A stretch of DNA of 64,000 nt from Cephalopachus bancanus (lineage: Eukaryota > Chordata > Mammalia > Primates > Tarsiidae): positions 62,001 to 126,000 of the forward strand of contig JAPVLO010001002.1 in NCBI GenBank assembly GCA_027257055.1, in the 5' to 3' direction. The notes under the pieces were generated by a model. The model worked only from the letters and a program-made list of their open reading frames with translations. It had not been told where the DNA came from and made no database searches. The stretch's first letter is position 1, and every line of letters starts with the position of its first letter. Below are positions 38,893-50,342 of the stretch, one piece after another. Both the position numbers and the translations under genes were made by a program.

Positions 38893-39233
38893 CTTTATAC
38901 AAAGAAGTGACAAGGGTCCAAATCAGAAACTAGGCAAGATTTTTTTAAAAAGGAAGAACAAGAGATATTGTTAAGTTTGAATCATCAGCTTAGAAGCTAA
39001 GCCACTTGAACACCTAGGGCTCTCTTCACCCTGCCCACACTGCCTGAGGACTGATTCTCAGATACTAGACTCTTGTGAACAGGAAGTGAGTTGGCCACCT
39101 TGTGGATTACTACAGGCTAGCCCAGAGCCTGGTCCAGAACAAGTCTTCAGTAACGATCTTATAAACAAAGGAAAGGAAAACAAACACATAAGTAAGGAGA
39201 TGGTGGAGAAAGAATAATTAAAAATGTCCCTGA

Positions 39234-39523
39234 GCCGGGCTTGGTGGCTCAGCCTGTAATCCTGCGCTTTGGGAGGCCGAGGTGAGTGGACTGCCTGAGC
39301 CCGCAGGTTCGAGACCCACCTGGGCAACTTGGAGAGACCTTATCTCCACAATAAATCAAAAAATCAGCTGGGCGTGGTAGCGCATGCCTGTAATTCCGGT
39401 TACTTGGAAGGCTGAGGCAGAAGGATTGCGGGAACCCAGCAGGTCGAGGCTGCAGTGGCCGGGAGCAGCCACTGCATTCCAGTCTGGGTGACAGAGTGAG
39501 ACTCCAACTCAAAAAAAAAAAAA
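39234..39523 (+). mobile_element. Young strepsirrhine-type Alu
   Basis: Full dimer from 'gccgggcttggtggctcag' to a long A tail. Perfect target duplication 'aaaaatgtccctga' at 39220-39233 and 39524-39537. Confidence 0.96.
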
Positions 39524-39834
39524 AAAAATGTCCCTGAAGTGTTGATGGGAGAAAGTAAAGATTGGTAATGCCACCAACTAGAATGCAGAACACAGAAGCA
39601 AACAGGAGTCTGACAGGAGGGAGAATCTGCTACTCAACCATGTGGGGATAGTTGGGGACATAACAATCACATCCTGACTGCCACTCCACCACAGACTGCC
39701 AAACCTGGGTCAGGTCCCACCAGGAATGGGTACAGAGATGGGCAAGCAGTCCTAAACCAGGGTGGCACAGTAGGAGACAAAGGTGGGCCAGCCCAGGGCA
39801 TCTAAATGAAGAGAAGTCCCCTGCCCTTCCCCAT

Positions 39835-39904
39835 TCATGGACTTCACAGCAACTTGGATGGATTTGGAGACCATCATTCTCAATGATCTATCACAGAAAC
39901 AAAG
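39835..39904 (+). mobile_element. Isolated L1 fragment (70 bp)
   Basis: Nearly the same as 40372-40440 in the L1 that follows ('gcaacttggatggatttgga', 'ctatcacagaaacaaag'). Confidence 0.82.
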
Positions 39905-40094
39905 TTGTAAACTGGGAAGCCTCTTGTTGCTCCACTTGCTGGCCACAGCATGAAGACAACTCAGGGAGAGGCAAGGCAAGAAGAAACCTGGGCCCAGAGA
40001 AGCCTGCCCCGCCTGTGCACAACTTCCTGTTGTACAAGACAGGCATTTTCTTACATTCTAAGCTGGGTAGAGCCAGGGTGTCTGTGATCTACCG

Positions 40095-40263
40095 CTGAGA
40101 GAGACCAGTAACCAGCACAGAATGGCTGAGAGTGGAAGCGAGGGAAGCAAGGAGGGCGGACCAGCCTAGAGTTTGGGGGTTTGGGGGGTTGTATGCTTCA
40201 AGGCATTGGCTGAGCCCAGGAATGGGCAGACAAAATAGAAGATGCTACAGATGGGACCATAGA
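40095..40263 (+). repeat. Inverted duplication, arm 1
   Basis: Reverse complement of 41131-41296 at roughly 85-90% by eye. Shared blocks include 'taaccagcacagaatg', 'gagggaagcaaggag', 'gggttgtatgcttcaaggca' and 'gacaaaatagaagatgct'. Confidence 0.88.
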
Positions 40264-40289
40264 GACAGCTTACCTGTAAGAAATTGGAC

Positions 40290-40960
40290 TGCCCATCAAA
40301 AGTGGACTGGACAAAGAAAATGTGGTACATATACACAATGGAGTACTACAGTCATAAAGAAGAACAAAATCATGGACTTGGTAGCAACTTGGATGGATTT
40401 GGAGACCATCATACTCAATGATCTATCACAGAAACAAAGATCTGAGTACCACATGTTCTTACTCATAAGTGGACCCTGAACACCTATCATAAGACTACAA
40501 GAAAGGGATTGGTGGCTCAGCCTGTAATCCCGTGCCTTTGGGAGGCTGATGTGAGTGGATTGCCTGAGCCCGCGGGTTCGAGACCCGCCTGGGCAGCGAG
40601 ACCTCATCTCTACAATAAATCAAAAAATCAGCCGGGCGTGGTAGCGCATGCCTGTAATTCCGGCTGCTCGGAAGGCTGAGGTGGAAGGATCGCCGGAGCC
40701 CAGCAGGTTGAGGCTGCGGTGGCCGGGAGCGGCCACTGCACTCCAGTCTGGGCGACAGAATGAGACTCCAACTCAAACAAAAAAGGGATTGGCAGTAGCA
40801 GGACACTGCCGAGGGTTGGACAAGGTGCACATAACATCAATGAGGGTTCCTGATCCTAATCCAGGTGAAGTGAGGTCCAATGGGAGGCCCAAACTTCACC
40901 TGTACATAACCACTTATGTGCCCAATCTTGACTTGTACCCCACATATTTAAAATTAAAGA
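40290..40960 (+). mobile_element. L1 3' fragment interrupted by an Alu
   Basis: 'atcaaaagtggactggacaa' to 'cttgtaccccacatatttaa'. Split by the Alu at 40513-40781. Confidence 0.92.
40513..40781 (+). mobile_element. Young strepsirrhine-type Alu in L1
   Basis: Begins at 'tggctcagcctgtaatcccg', lacking about the first ten bases. 11-bp target duplication 'aaagggattgg' at 40502-40512 and 40782-40792. High CpG content indicates recent insertion. Confidence 0.96.
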
Positions 40961-41130
40961 AGTTGGAGGAGTCAACAAAATATAAAAGAGAAAGTGGTAG
41001 AGTGGCGATAAAAGAGGCAAATACAGAGGCACAAAGGCAAAGTAGAATGTTTCCAGAAAGAGGTGGTGATGCAAAATGCTGCGCGGAGTTGGACAGAGGC
41101 AGAATGGAGCAAGGGGCCTAACAAACTATA

Positions 41131-41296
41131 CTATGGTCCCATCTTCAGCATCTTCTATTTTGTCTCCTCACTTCTGGGCTCAGTTGATGCCTTGAAGCAT
41201 ACAACCCTCAAAACCCAATCTCTAGGCTGGCCCATTCTCCTTGCTTCCCTCACTTCCACTCTCAGACATTCTGTGCTGGTTAGTGGTCTCTCTCAA
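41131..41296 (-). repeat. Inverted duplication, arm 2
   Basis: Partner of 40095-40263, about 870 bp away in opposite orientation. Its right edge runs into a MIR whose sequence is not present beside arm 1. Confidence 0.88.
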
Positions 41297-41430
41297 CTCC
41301 ACCACTCACTAATAGTGTGACCTGGGATAGGTCATATAACCTCTCTGAGCCTTGGTTTTTCCAACTGCAAAACAAGGACAATGCTAACTACTTCTCAGGG
41401 TTGTATAGAGGATTGCATAGATGCCTCTAC
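41280..41430 (+). repeat. MIR SINE
   Basis: 'ccaccactcactaatagtgt', 'gacctgggataggtcatata', 'cctctctgagccttggtttt': clear MIR core. Confidence 0.88.
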
Positions 41431-41571
41431 TACAACACTCTGAACAGAGAACTGGGGTATATTGACTGTATTAAGGCCTTAATTTCTTTGTCACATGACA
41501 TTAGAGCACCTCCCTTAAAGACAGAGTAGATCTCCCTAGACCACGTAATTTGCTTTAGAAGACAAAGTGAA

Positions 41572-41673
41572 CCAGGTGAAGTGGGGACCAAAATGAGGCC
41601 CAAACTTTACCTACACAATGACCATTTGTACACCTAACCCCGAATTGTACCCCATATCTTTAAAATAAAAAAA
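41572..41673 (+). mobile_element. Very short (100 bp) L1 3' end
   Basis: 'aggcccaaactttacctaca' to 'accccatatctttaaaataa' plus A tail. Target duplication 'agacaaagtgaa' at 41560-41571 and 41674-41685. Confidence 0.93.
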
Positions 41674-41686
41674 AGACAAAGTGAAA

Positions 41687-41912
41687 TGAAAGTAGCAATG
41701 TGCTGTTCTGAAGTCCAGGCCTCAAAAGAACGCGTAGATTTCTACTTGCTCTGTTGTACCCCTGCCATCGCCATGCAAGTGTGCCCAAGCTAGCCTGCTG
41801 GAGGATGCGAGATACACAGAGCAGCTTAATGTTGTATGCCACTGGCCTTTTTGTGGTCATCTGTTATGCAGCATTTTTGTGGCAATAGATAACTGATACA
41901 ACTGATACAGCA
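41687..41912 (+). mobile_element. MLT1-like MaLR LTR relic
   Basis: 'aagctagcctgctggaggat' and 'ggcaatagataactgataca' resemble a MaLR-type LTR. Decayed; no viral coding region. Confidence 0.5.
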
Positions 41913-42033
41913 GGGCAAGTCCTCAAAAATTGTTTAAAACCAACATTCAGAGAGGAGGAAGGTTGCAAATATTTTACATCATTCTTCTGTCCTGGTAAGT
42001 TATTTCCCTTTACCTTTTCCTCGTATTCATCAG

Positions 42034-42338
42034 GGTCCAGTGGCTCAGCCTGTAATCCCGCGCCTTTGGGAGGCCGAGGTGAGTGGATTGCCTGAGCCCG
42101 CGGGTTCGAGACTCGCCTGGGCAAGCGAGACCTCATCTCTACAATAAATCAAAAAATGAGCCCTGTGTGGTAGCGCGCGCCTGTAGTTCCAGCTACTTGG
42201 AAGGCTGAGGCGGAAGGATCGCCGGAGCCCAGCAGGTTGAGGCTGCGGTGGCCGGGAGCGGTCACTGCACTCCAGTCTGGGCGACAGAGTGAGACTCCAA
42301 CTCAAAAAAAAAATAATAATAAAAATAAAAAATAAAAC
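42034..42338 (+). mobile_element. Young strepsirrhine-type Alu
   Basis: 'ggctcagcctgtaatcccg', B box 'gggttcgagac', right arm 'ggccgggagcggtcactgc', tail expanded to (aat)/(aaat) units. Confidence 0.95.
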
Positions 42339-42551
42339 CTCATTTTGAAATGTTAAACATGTTAAAAAAAAAACCAAAAACACATCACTTAGCAGCAATC
42401 TTCAACCATCATCCAGCCATCATTTAACAAGGTTGAGGAGAAGGGATTGGTACCTAGGATTTTCAATTCAACCCAAATTACCATGAATGATTTTCTCCCA
42501 TGCACACTAAAATAAACATGGAGATGATATGCAATACCTTTGGAGGTGGTA

Positions 42552-43085
42552 GTACTGGTTGAGTATCCCTTATCAGAAATGGCTGGGACCAGCAGGGCAT
42601 GGTGGCTCACACCTGTAATCCCAGCACTTTGGGAGTCTGGAAGGTGGAGGCGAGAGGATCACCTGAGCCCAGGGGTTTAAGACCAGTCTGGGCAACTTGA
42701 CAATACCTCATTTCTACAATAAATCAAAAAGTTAGCTGGGTATGGTGCATGCCTGTAGTTCCAGCTACTTGGAAGGCTGAGGCAGAAAGATCACCTGAGC
42801 CCAGCAGATTGAGGTTGTGGTAGCCATGAGTGTGCTACTGCACTCTAGCCTGAGCAGCAGAGTGAGACACCAACTCAAAAAAAAAAAAAAATCTGGGACC
42901 AGAAGTTTGTCAGACTTTTTTCAGATTTTGGAATACTTATGTTATCACCAGTTGAGCATTCCTAATACAAAATCAGAAATGCTCCAATGAGCATTTTCTT
43001 TGAATGTCACGTCTTTGCTCAAAAAATGTTCAATTTTGGAACATTTTGGGTTTTGAATTTTCTGATTTGGGATGCTCAACCTGCA
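42552..43085. mobile_element. Tigger-like (Tc1/mariner) DNA transposon split by Alu
   Basis: Ends 'ggttgagtatccc' and 'gggatgctcaacc' are near-perfect inverted repeats; interior 'ttcagattttggaata' and 'ggaacattttgggttttg'. The Alu at 42593 interrupts it. Confidence 0.85.
42593..42892 (+). mobile_element. Alu nested in Tigger-like element
   Basis: Dimer with linker 'aataaatcaaaaagttagc'. Target duplication 'ctgggaccag' at 42583-42592 and 42893-42902. Confidence 0.95.
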
Positions 43086-43624
43086 TTCTGAAGCATGCTG
43101 AGCTGAATGCAAAGTGAATACACATCTCGCCACCCGCCCAACCCTGTGCAATCAAACTGAGTAAAGACTGGAGGAAACCCACGCTGCCATGGAGTGGGTG
43201 AGAATGGGTGGTTTACCAAAGACAGAAACTCTATTTTAACTTCATTACTCAACAAAATCACCATGGGGCTTTCTCAGCAAAAAATCCTCTAAAGCTCCCC
43301 AGAAGCTTCTGACAGGTCATGTGGGAATGTGATTTGTTTAACAAACGTTTGTCAGCATAAAAGCTAGAATGGGCTGATGATGGTACGTAGAGTGGACCCC
43401 AATATTCCTTTCTGGGGACCCTGGGAAGGGTTTGCAAAGAGAGTTGTGGGATCCTTAACCTTTAAAACATTTCAAAAGGCTTAATAGCCAAATGAGGGCT
43501 CACAGGTTAAAATGCTTTGAGAACTCTATACAAACAGTACCATGACCCTGAGCTGAAGAACTAGTTATATACTGATGAAGACAGGAACAAAACCTTTGAG
43601 AAACAATCCCCAGATTAAAAGGCA

Positions 43625-43760
43625 CTAGAAACTTCTCAATCAACCTTTCAGCTTGCAGATGAAGAAATCAATGCTTTAAAAGGTGAAATGACCTTCTCAA
43701 GATCGAGAATGGCTGGTAGAGCTGAGAATTATCCAGATGCCTCATGTGTCCTGGAATGAA
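43625..43760 (-). repeat. MIR SINE relic
   Basis: 'gcagatgaagaaatcaatgc', 'tgaccttctcaagatcgag' is a degraded antisense MIR core. Confidence 0.65.
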
Positions 43761-44390
43761 GGTCTCTGAATCATCCTGGGTAGAAGTATGAGGAAGATAA
43801 AGGCACACAAAGGGTTTTCCATTCTCAAGGAACTAACAGTCTAGTTCTAAGCCACTGAGAATGGACAGGATATTTGCCAACTGTTATCAAGTCTTGCTGG
43901 TTACCCCTAGGCACATTTGCCTCTGGCCACACCATCTTAGGGTTGAAGGGAAGGCCATCCAGTCCTGTGTGGTTTTGTCTGTTTTGTTTTGTTTTAGTAC
44001 AAAGCTGACACTCATGAGCTCTAATAAATGATCACTTTCCATTTTCCACTTCAACTTGGGCTTTTGGCAGAATGAGTTCATGCATCAGTGTGAATGGATC
44101 AATACAGTTCATAATTTATGAAGATGTGGAGGGAGGGAGAGATTGATCCTACAGAACCCCCCAACTAATGCTTGCCTCTCTGCCTCTCTTCCTTCTTGCC
44201 ACCTAGGTCTGGTCATTTTTAAATTTATTAAGACTTCCACCTGAAACAATCAGCAATGAGTGAAAAAAGTGAAATTGAATCTTACATAAGCCTTTCTAAT
44301 AAAAGACTTCTAAACCGCAAAAGCATTTCTGTGGGTCATCCCTAGATTTCTTTTCTTTCTTTTTCTTTTTTAAAAATTCTTTTAAAAAAT

Positions 44391-44651
44391 TTTTGAGTCA
44401 GAGTCTTACTCTGTCGCTCAGGCTGGAGTGCAGTGGCACACTCACGGTCACTGCAACCTCAACCTGCTGGGCTTAGGCAATCCCTCTGCCTCAGCCTTCC
44501 AAGTAGCTGGAACTACAGGCATGCACCACCACACCCGGCTAATTTTTCGATTTATTGTAGATATGAGGTTTCGCCAATTCGAACCCCTGAACTCAAGCAA
44601 TCTTCTCGCCTCCACCTCCCAAAGTGCTGGGATTACAGGCGTGAGCCACAG
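44391..44651 (-). mobile_element. Alu (antisense copy)
   Basis: 'gagtcagagtcttactctgt' to 'ggattacaggcgtgagccac'. The second of two minus-strand Alus, i.e. same orientation as SH3KBP1. Confidence 0.94.
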
Positions 44652-45283
44652 GTGGCTCCATCCATGGATTTCAATGGTCAGTGTAATTCCCACCAACTCT
44701 ATAAATGTGAATAAGAACTAATGACACACACTTAAATGTGTGGCCATATATACACACCCTAGAGACCTACTCCAGCATGGGATGGAGCTTTGAAAGTACA
44801 GAACAGAGGGATAGAGAGAGAGTCAAATTGTGAAGAAATGAATAAAGGGAAGAAGGAAGAAGGGAGGAAGGAAAGGAGTCTCTTAAACATGAATGTGAAT
44901 GAACACAAATTCTGTGAAAGAAGGGCAAGAGCTACCGGGCCAAAGCTTAGAAGGGAGAGTGTGAATTTTTTAAAGTGTATGTATATGCATAAAATAGAAA
45001 CAGGATGCTCATTTCTAGCTTATGCTGGTTTTCCCATTTCTGCTCACACAGTATCAGACAGATTGGTAACTGGTTTTTTTTCTTTTTGTACATAACTTCA
45101 GGTGTCCTACCTTTTGTCTCAATGACTTAGTCAAAAGTACATAGAAGGCTAATTTCTTCAAAAGAAATAAAGAACTCTTGGTGATATTATCCAAGAGTTG
45201 CTTTAAAGCTTTTAAAAAGTCAAACATAAAACAATTGGTATCATTTTCTCCCTAAATGCTATTTTAAAAAAATATTTAACAAC

Positions 45284-45421
45284 AGCTGGGTGTGGTGGCT
45301 CACACCTGTAATCCCAGCACTTTGGGAGGCAGAGGCAAGAGGATTGCCTGAGTCCAGAGGTTTGAGACCAGTCTGGGCAACTTGGCAAGACCTCGTCACT
45401 ATAATAAAAAAGAAAAAAAAA
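45284..45421 (+). mobile_element. Alu left monomer
   Basis: 'agctgggtgtggtggctcac' to an A-rich end; no right arm. Confidence 0.88.
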
Positions 45422-45486
45422 CATAAAATAACTAACAACAGCATGCTGTGTTCATTTATTTGATTTAATCTGTGAAATAATGTAGC

Positions 45487-46078
45487 CTGGCCAGGCACAG
45501 TGCCTGCAATCTCAGCACTTTGGGAAGCTGAACCAGAAAAATTGCTTGAGCCCAGGAGTTCAAGACCAACCTAGGCAACATAGTGAGACCTCACCTCTAT
45601 AAAAAAAAATCAAAAAACAGTTGGGCTCAGTGGCTCAGTCTGTAATCCCGCGCCTTTGGGAGGCTGAGGTGAGTGGATTGCTGAGCCTGCGGATCCGAGA
45701 CCCGCCTGGGCAACTTGGCAAGACCTCATCTCTACAATAAATCAAAAATTAGCCGGGTGTGGTAGTGCGCACCTGTAGTTCCAGCTACTTGGAAGGCTGA
45801 GGCGGAAGGATCGCCGGAGCCCAGCAGGTCGAGGCTGTGGTGGCCGGGAGCGGCCACTGCACTCCATTCTGGGTGACAGAGTGAGACTCCAATTCAAAAA
45901 AAAAGAAAAAAAAAAAATCAAAAACCTAGCTGAGCCTGGTGGCACGTGCCTATAGTCCCAGTTACTTGGGAGGCTGAGATAGAAGGATCACCTGAGGCCA
46001 GGAGGCTGAGACTGCTGTGAGGCATGACTGTGCCACTGCACTCCAGTCTAGGTGACAGAGTGAGACCCCAACTCAATA
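45487..46078 (+). mobile_element. Old Alu split by a young Alu
   Basis: Left arm 45487-45619 and right arm about 45925-46078 of one old Alu; the break is in its A-rich linker and is filled by the younger element. Confidence 0.93.
45620..45914 (+). mobile_element. Young strepsirrhine-type Alu nested in old Alu
   Basis: Diagnostic 'cccgcgcctttggg' and 'aataaatcaaaaattagcc'. 'aatcaaaaa(a)c' lies on both sides as target duplication. Confidence 0.95.
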
Positions 46079-46385
46079 ATACTACTACTAATAACAACAA
46101 CAACAAAAATAATAATGTGACCCTTAAAAGGGTTAAAAGAAATAAGGGGGAAATTATTAGCTACACATTCTGGGAATTCGATTTTCCTGTGCAAAAAATG
46201 ACATTACTGAAGAATCTATTCTATCCAAGTTGGCCCTAGGGAGAAAGGAAGGGGACAGAGAGGCAATAGAAGCATAAAGAAAGTCAAGGCAAGGGAGGAG
46301 AACAGGGCTCCTCAGGCCACCCCCATAGGGGTTGGCACCTCCCTGTCTACTGTTAGTTATAGCAGCTTCAACAAGCAAACTCAAA

Positions 46386-46675
46386 CTGGGCCCAGTGGCT
46401 CACACCTGTAGTCCCAACTACTCAGAATGCTAAAGTGGAAGGATGGCTTGAGACTAGGAGTTCAAGACCAGTCTGGGCAACATAGTGAGTCCTTCCTCGT
46501 CTGTACAAAAAATAAAAAAATTAGCCAGGCATGGTGGTGCATGCCTGTAGTGCCAGTGTGAGAAACTGAGGCGGAAGGATCACCTAGGCCCAGGAGGTTA
46601 AGGCCGTGGTAAACCATGATCATGCCACTGCACTCCAGCCTGGCTGACAGACGGAGATCCCAACTCAGAAGAAAA
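46386..46675 (+). mobile_element. Old Alu
   Basis: 'ctgggcccagtggctcacac' to 'ggagatcccaactcagaaga'; dimer with small deletions. Confidence 0.92.
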
Positions 46676-47529
46676 AAAACCCCTAAACTTTATACACTTT
46701 CATTAGTGTACAGAATATCTTGAGTAAGGGTGTAAAATCAAATGCAGATTAAAATGATCACATGAAATCGAAACCTTCTCTTGCCCTGAATATATTCTCC
46801 CACTTTCATCTCATGTTACACAAGTAAATGTGAAAAATTTAAGAGCCTTCTCTTCAAGCTCTTAAACTCTTCAGAGTTATCCTTCTAACTTCTAACTTAC
46901 CACCATCTTCAATATTGTTACTCAAAATCGAATTCAAGTTTCCTCCTCTGAAACAGCATTTCACCTTCTCACTCTCTACTAACTGCCCATTTTCAGGCTA
47001 AGAGCTAGGTTCAGTACTTACACTCATAATCCACTTTCAAAAGCAGATGCTTAATAAGTCTCCTCTCTCTCTCCGCACTCAGAAACCAAAGATGATTTCT
47101 CTGAATCACAGAATTTTCGCAGCTTCTTCTTAAACATATAACTGAACAACCTTGTTCTCCCTCTGGTAGTTTTCCTTTTAGTAACTCGTTGCTCAAAAGA
47201 GTCAGGATATATGAGTACAAGTTCATACTACTATTCAACAAGTAAAGTTAATTCCAAGATAAATAAGATGTGACTTCTTCCTTTGAGGACCTTCTAGTAC
47301 ATGAAATCAAAACCTAAAACACACACAAAACTCAAAGAATAAATGTACATTGATAGAATGAGATGCAGTTACAAGTATCCAAAAACAGTCACTTAATATC
47401 AGCTGTTCACTAATGCTTTTCCTTTTTTAAATATAATTTTATATTTGAAAAATAAAACAAAAACATTCGTTTTCTTAAAATGAACTAGTGAAAATGAGCT
47501 TTTAATTCTTTTTAGGTTTATACATGCCC

Positions 47530-47752
47530 TTTTTTCTCTTTTAAATTTTATTTTTAATTGACATACAACTATACATACTTATGGGGTATAGTGTGATGCT
47601 ATGATACATGTATACATTGTGTAACGATCAAATCAGGGTATTTATAGCTTATCTATCACCTCAAACATTTATCATTTCTTTGTAGTGAGAACATTCAAGA
47701 TCATCTCTGGTTATTTTGAAATATATGATATAATATTGTTAACTACTGTTTA
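47530..47752 (-). mobile_element. L1 3' UTR fragment
   Basis: 'cttatggggtatagtgtgat', 'ctcaaacatttatcatttct', 'aatattgttaactactgttt': antisense L1 3' UTR, related to 27785-28165. Confidence 0.8.
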
Positions 47753-47770
47753 CATACATATATACATATA

Positions 47771-48018
47771 TAGTCATCCCTCAGTATTCACGGCAGATTG
47801 CTTACAGGACTCCCTTGTATTCCAAAATCCATACCTATACTCAAGTGCCTCAGTTGGGCCTGCAGAACCTGGGTATACAAAAAGTCGGCCTTCTAAATAC
47901 ATGGATTTGGCCTCCCATGAATACTGTATTTTCAATCCATGTATGGTTGAAAAAAAAATCCATATATAAGTGGACCCATGCAGTTCAAACCCATGTTGTT
48001 CAAGAGTCAACTGTGTAT
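47771..48018 (+). mobile_element. Tigger/MER-type DNA transposon relic
   Basis: 'atagtcatccctcagtattc' to 'ttgttcaagagtcaactgtg', matching the ends of a common primate MER DNA element. Confidence 0.75.
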
Positions 48019-48072
48019 GATATCTCCTAATTGGGACAAAAATTCCTTAACACACACATATATAAATACATA

Positions 48073-48074
<2 letters not shown>

Positions 48075-48145
<71 letters not shown>
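48075..48145. repeat. (TA)n(CA)n compound microsatellite
   Basis: About 17 TA units followed by about 18 CA units. Confidence 0.97.
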
Positions 48146-48146
<1 letters not shown>

Positions 48147-48285
48147 TATGTGTGTATGTGTAAATATATACACAGACACTGTAAAGTTCTATCCAAGTTA
48201 ATGATTTTTATTTCTAAAGTATCATTTGCTCCAATATAGCATTTTAAATTTCTACTCAGCTACCTTCTGAAAGTTAGTGTCTGAT

Positions 48286-48593
48286 AGCCAGGCATGGTGG
48301 TTCATGCCTGTAATCCCAGCACTTTGGGAGGTGGAGGCAAGAGGATTGCCTGAGCCCAGGGGTTCAAGACCAGCCTGGACAACTTGGCAAGACGTGGTCT
48401 CTACAATAAATCAAAAAATTAGTCGGACATGGTAGCAAGTGCCTGTAGTTCCAGCTACGTGGCCAGCAGAGGTGGAAGAACCTCCTGAGCCCAGCAGGCC
48501 GAGGCTGCAGTGGCCGTGAGCATGCCACTGCACTCCAGCTTGTGACTGAGTGAAACTCTATCTCAAAAAAAAGAAAGAAAGAAAGAAAGAAAA
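48286..48593 (+). mobile_element. Alu with (GAAA)n tail
   Basis: Dimer with 'aataaatcaaaaaattagtc' linker. Target duplication 'gaaagttagtg' (48269-48279) versus 'gaaagctagtg' (48594-48604). Confidence 0.94.
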
Positions 48594-48749
48594 GAAAGCT
48601 AGTGATTGATAAATGCTAATATCCTTTTAAAGTCAAAGGGGAACATTTTTTTAACTAACAAGAGTGTTCCACAAAGGGCTATTATAAGATAAATATTCAA
48701 AAGTTATTTTCTCCTTTGTATGAGTAACAGAAAAAAAAAATGAGGGAGA

Positions 48750-50000
48750 AAAGATCCTATTTACAAAAGCCAACAATAAAAACAATCTATAATCTGGGAA
48801 TAACATTATAAGAAATAAACAAGATGACACAAACAATATTCTGACACTTGACTAACAAATCGAGTGATATCCCATGTCACTGGAGGACTAGAATTGGCTG
48901 TTTAGAATTCAGAAGGGGATATATGTTTTAATTTGCAATAATTAGTCTACTAAGATATTTGAGGAGGAGTAATGCGAAAGAAAAGGTTTTCACTCATACC
49001 CTTGTATGTGGTTTGTATAACAAGGCGAAATTTTTAAACAGAAATGTTGGAAAATGTCAAATCCTCTAGAATTGACTTACCATTTTGATGAAATTAAAAT
49101 CTCAATGGGATTTTTTTAACTTAATGATATTATGAGAATAAATAAGTGAGAATAACTAAAATATTTTTGAAAATGAAGAATGACAGCAAGAACAAAAGCT
49201 TGCCACACTATATATTAAAATGTATTATAAAGCCACAATAATTAACTGTATTGAATGGTGGGACAAACTAATGGTATAGAATTGAAAGTCCAGAAAAAAC
49301 CTTAATATATATATATATAAAATGACATTATATGATAAATGAGATATCATAAATTCAAAGGGAAGGGTTGTCCAATAAAAGGTCCTGGAAAAGTAGCTAT
49401 TTAAAAATAAAAATCAATTTGTATACTAACTCATACTATACATCAAAATTCCATATAGATTAAAATTTGAAGTAAAAAAATGAAGCCAGTATAAAAAAAA
49501 TTATATGCAAATTTATTCAGGGAATAAATAGAATAAATACACGAAAGCATCAATATACTAATCTACATAAAAATGTACTATTTCTGTGCATCAAACCCAA
49601 TTGTAAGCAAAATGAAAAGCAAACAAACTGGAAAGCAAAATTTGCCATGAATGACAAAGGAATAGAATACTAACCTGTAAGAAAAACATAAAGAGAGCAA
49701 AGATTACTAGCAAATGATAGAAGAAAAAATGTTCAAGCACTCTATTAATCAGAGAAATTCGAGCTTAAACCACTCAGAAGCATTCTCCCCACTTCTGGTG
49801 GTGGTGCGGTTTGGTACAAACCTTCAGGAAATCGATTTGATAATGAATCAAAGTCCCATAAAATATATGCATGCCTTTGTCTAGTAATTCCACATCTAAG
49901 AATCTTTCCTAAAGAAATAATCAGAGCTGTGGATAAAGATTTATGAGCAAAAATGACCAATGCAGAGTAACTGACAATGGCAAGAAAAACTGGAGACATA
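48750..50000 (+). mobile_element. Old L1M ORF2 remnant
   Basis: 'aaagccacaataattaact', 'attccatatagattaaaatt', 'gtaattccacatctaagaat' in the order of sense L1 ORF2; many stops. Confidence 0.7.
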
Positions 50001-50342
50001 AATGAATTCTTTCTATGAAGCACAGAATTTAGAATATAAGAGGTTTGGCTTTTGATTTACAGGGAATCTCATTCTTTCTCAAGAAATGAACAATAGGACG
50101 CCACAGCCAGTTCTCTAGCCTTCTCAAATCGATTATCTAATATTTAGGTCACCCCTAGCAAAACAGTGTCATTTTGATCCCTCAGACTCACTATCTCCTA
50201 GGCAACTGATTGAATAAAGAACAAATATAAAGCTTCACAGAGAAATATGTAATTTTTAAGACTTGAGTAAATGGAATGGCACATTGTGCCCCTCAGCTGA
50301 GGGGGCGGAGTCAGACCTAGGTATTTAACAACAATTGGCATG

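Noticed and set aside
39905..40094. Possible LTR or gene fragment between the L1 scrap and arm 1
   Set aside because: GC-richer and distinctive, but no family could be named and no matching partner was found in the window.
40648..41121. 157-codon plus-strand frame
   Set aside because: Made of Alu right arm, L1 3' end and flank; a repeat-derived chance frame.
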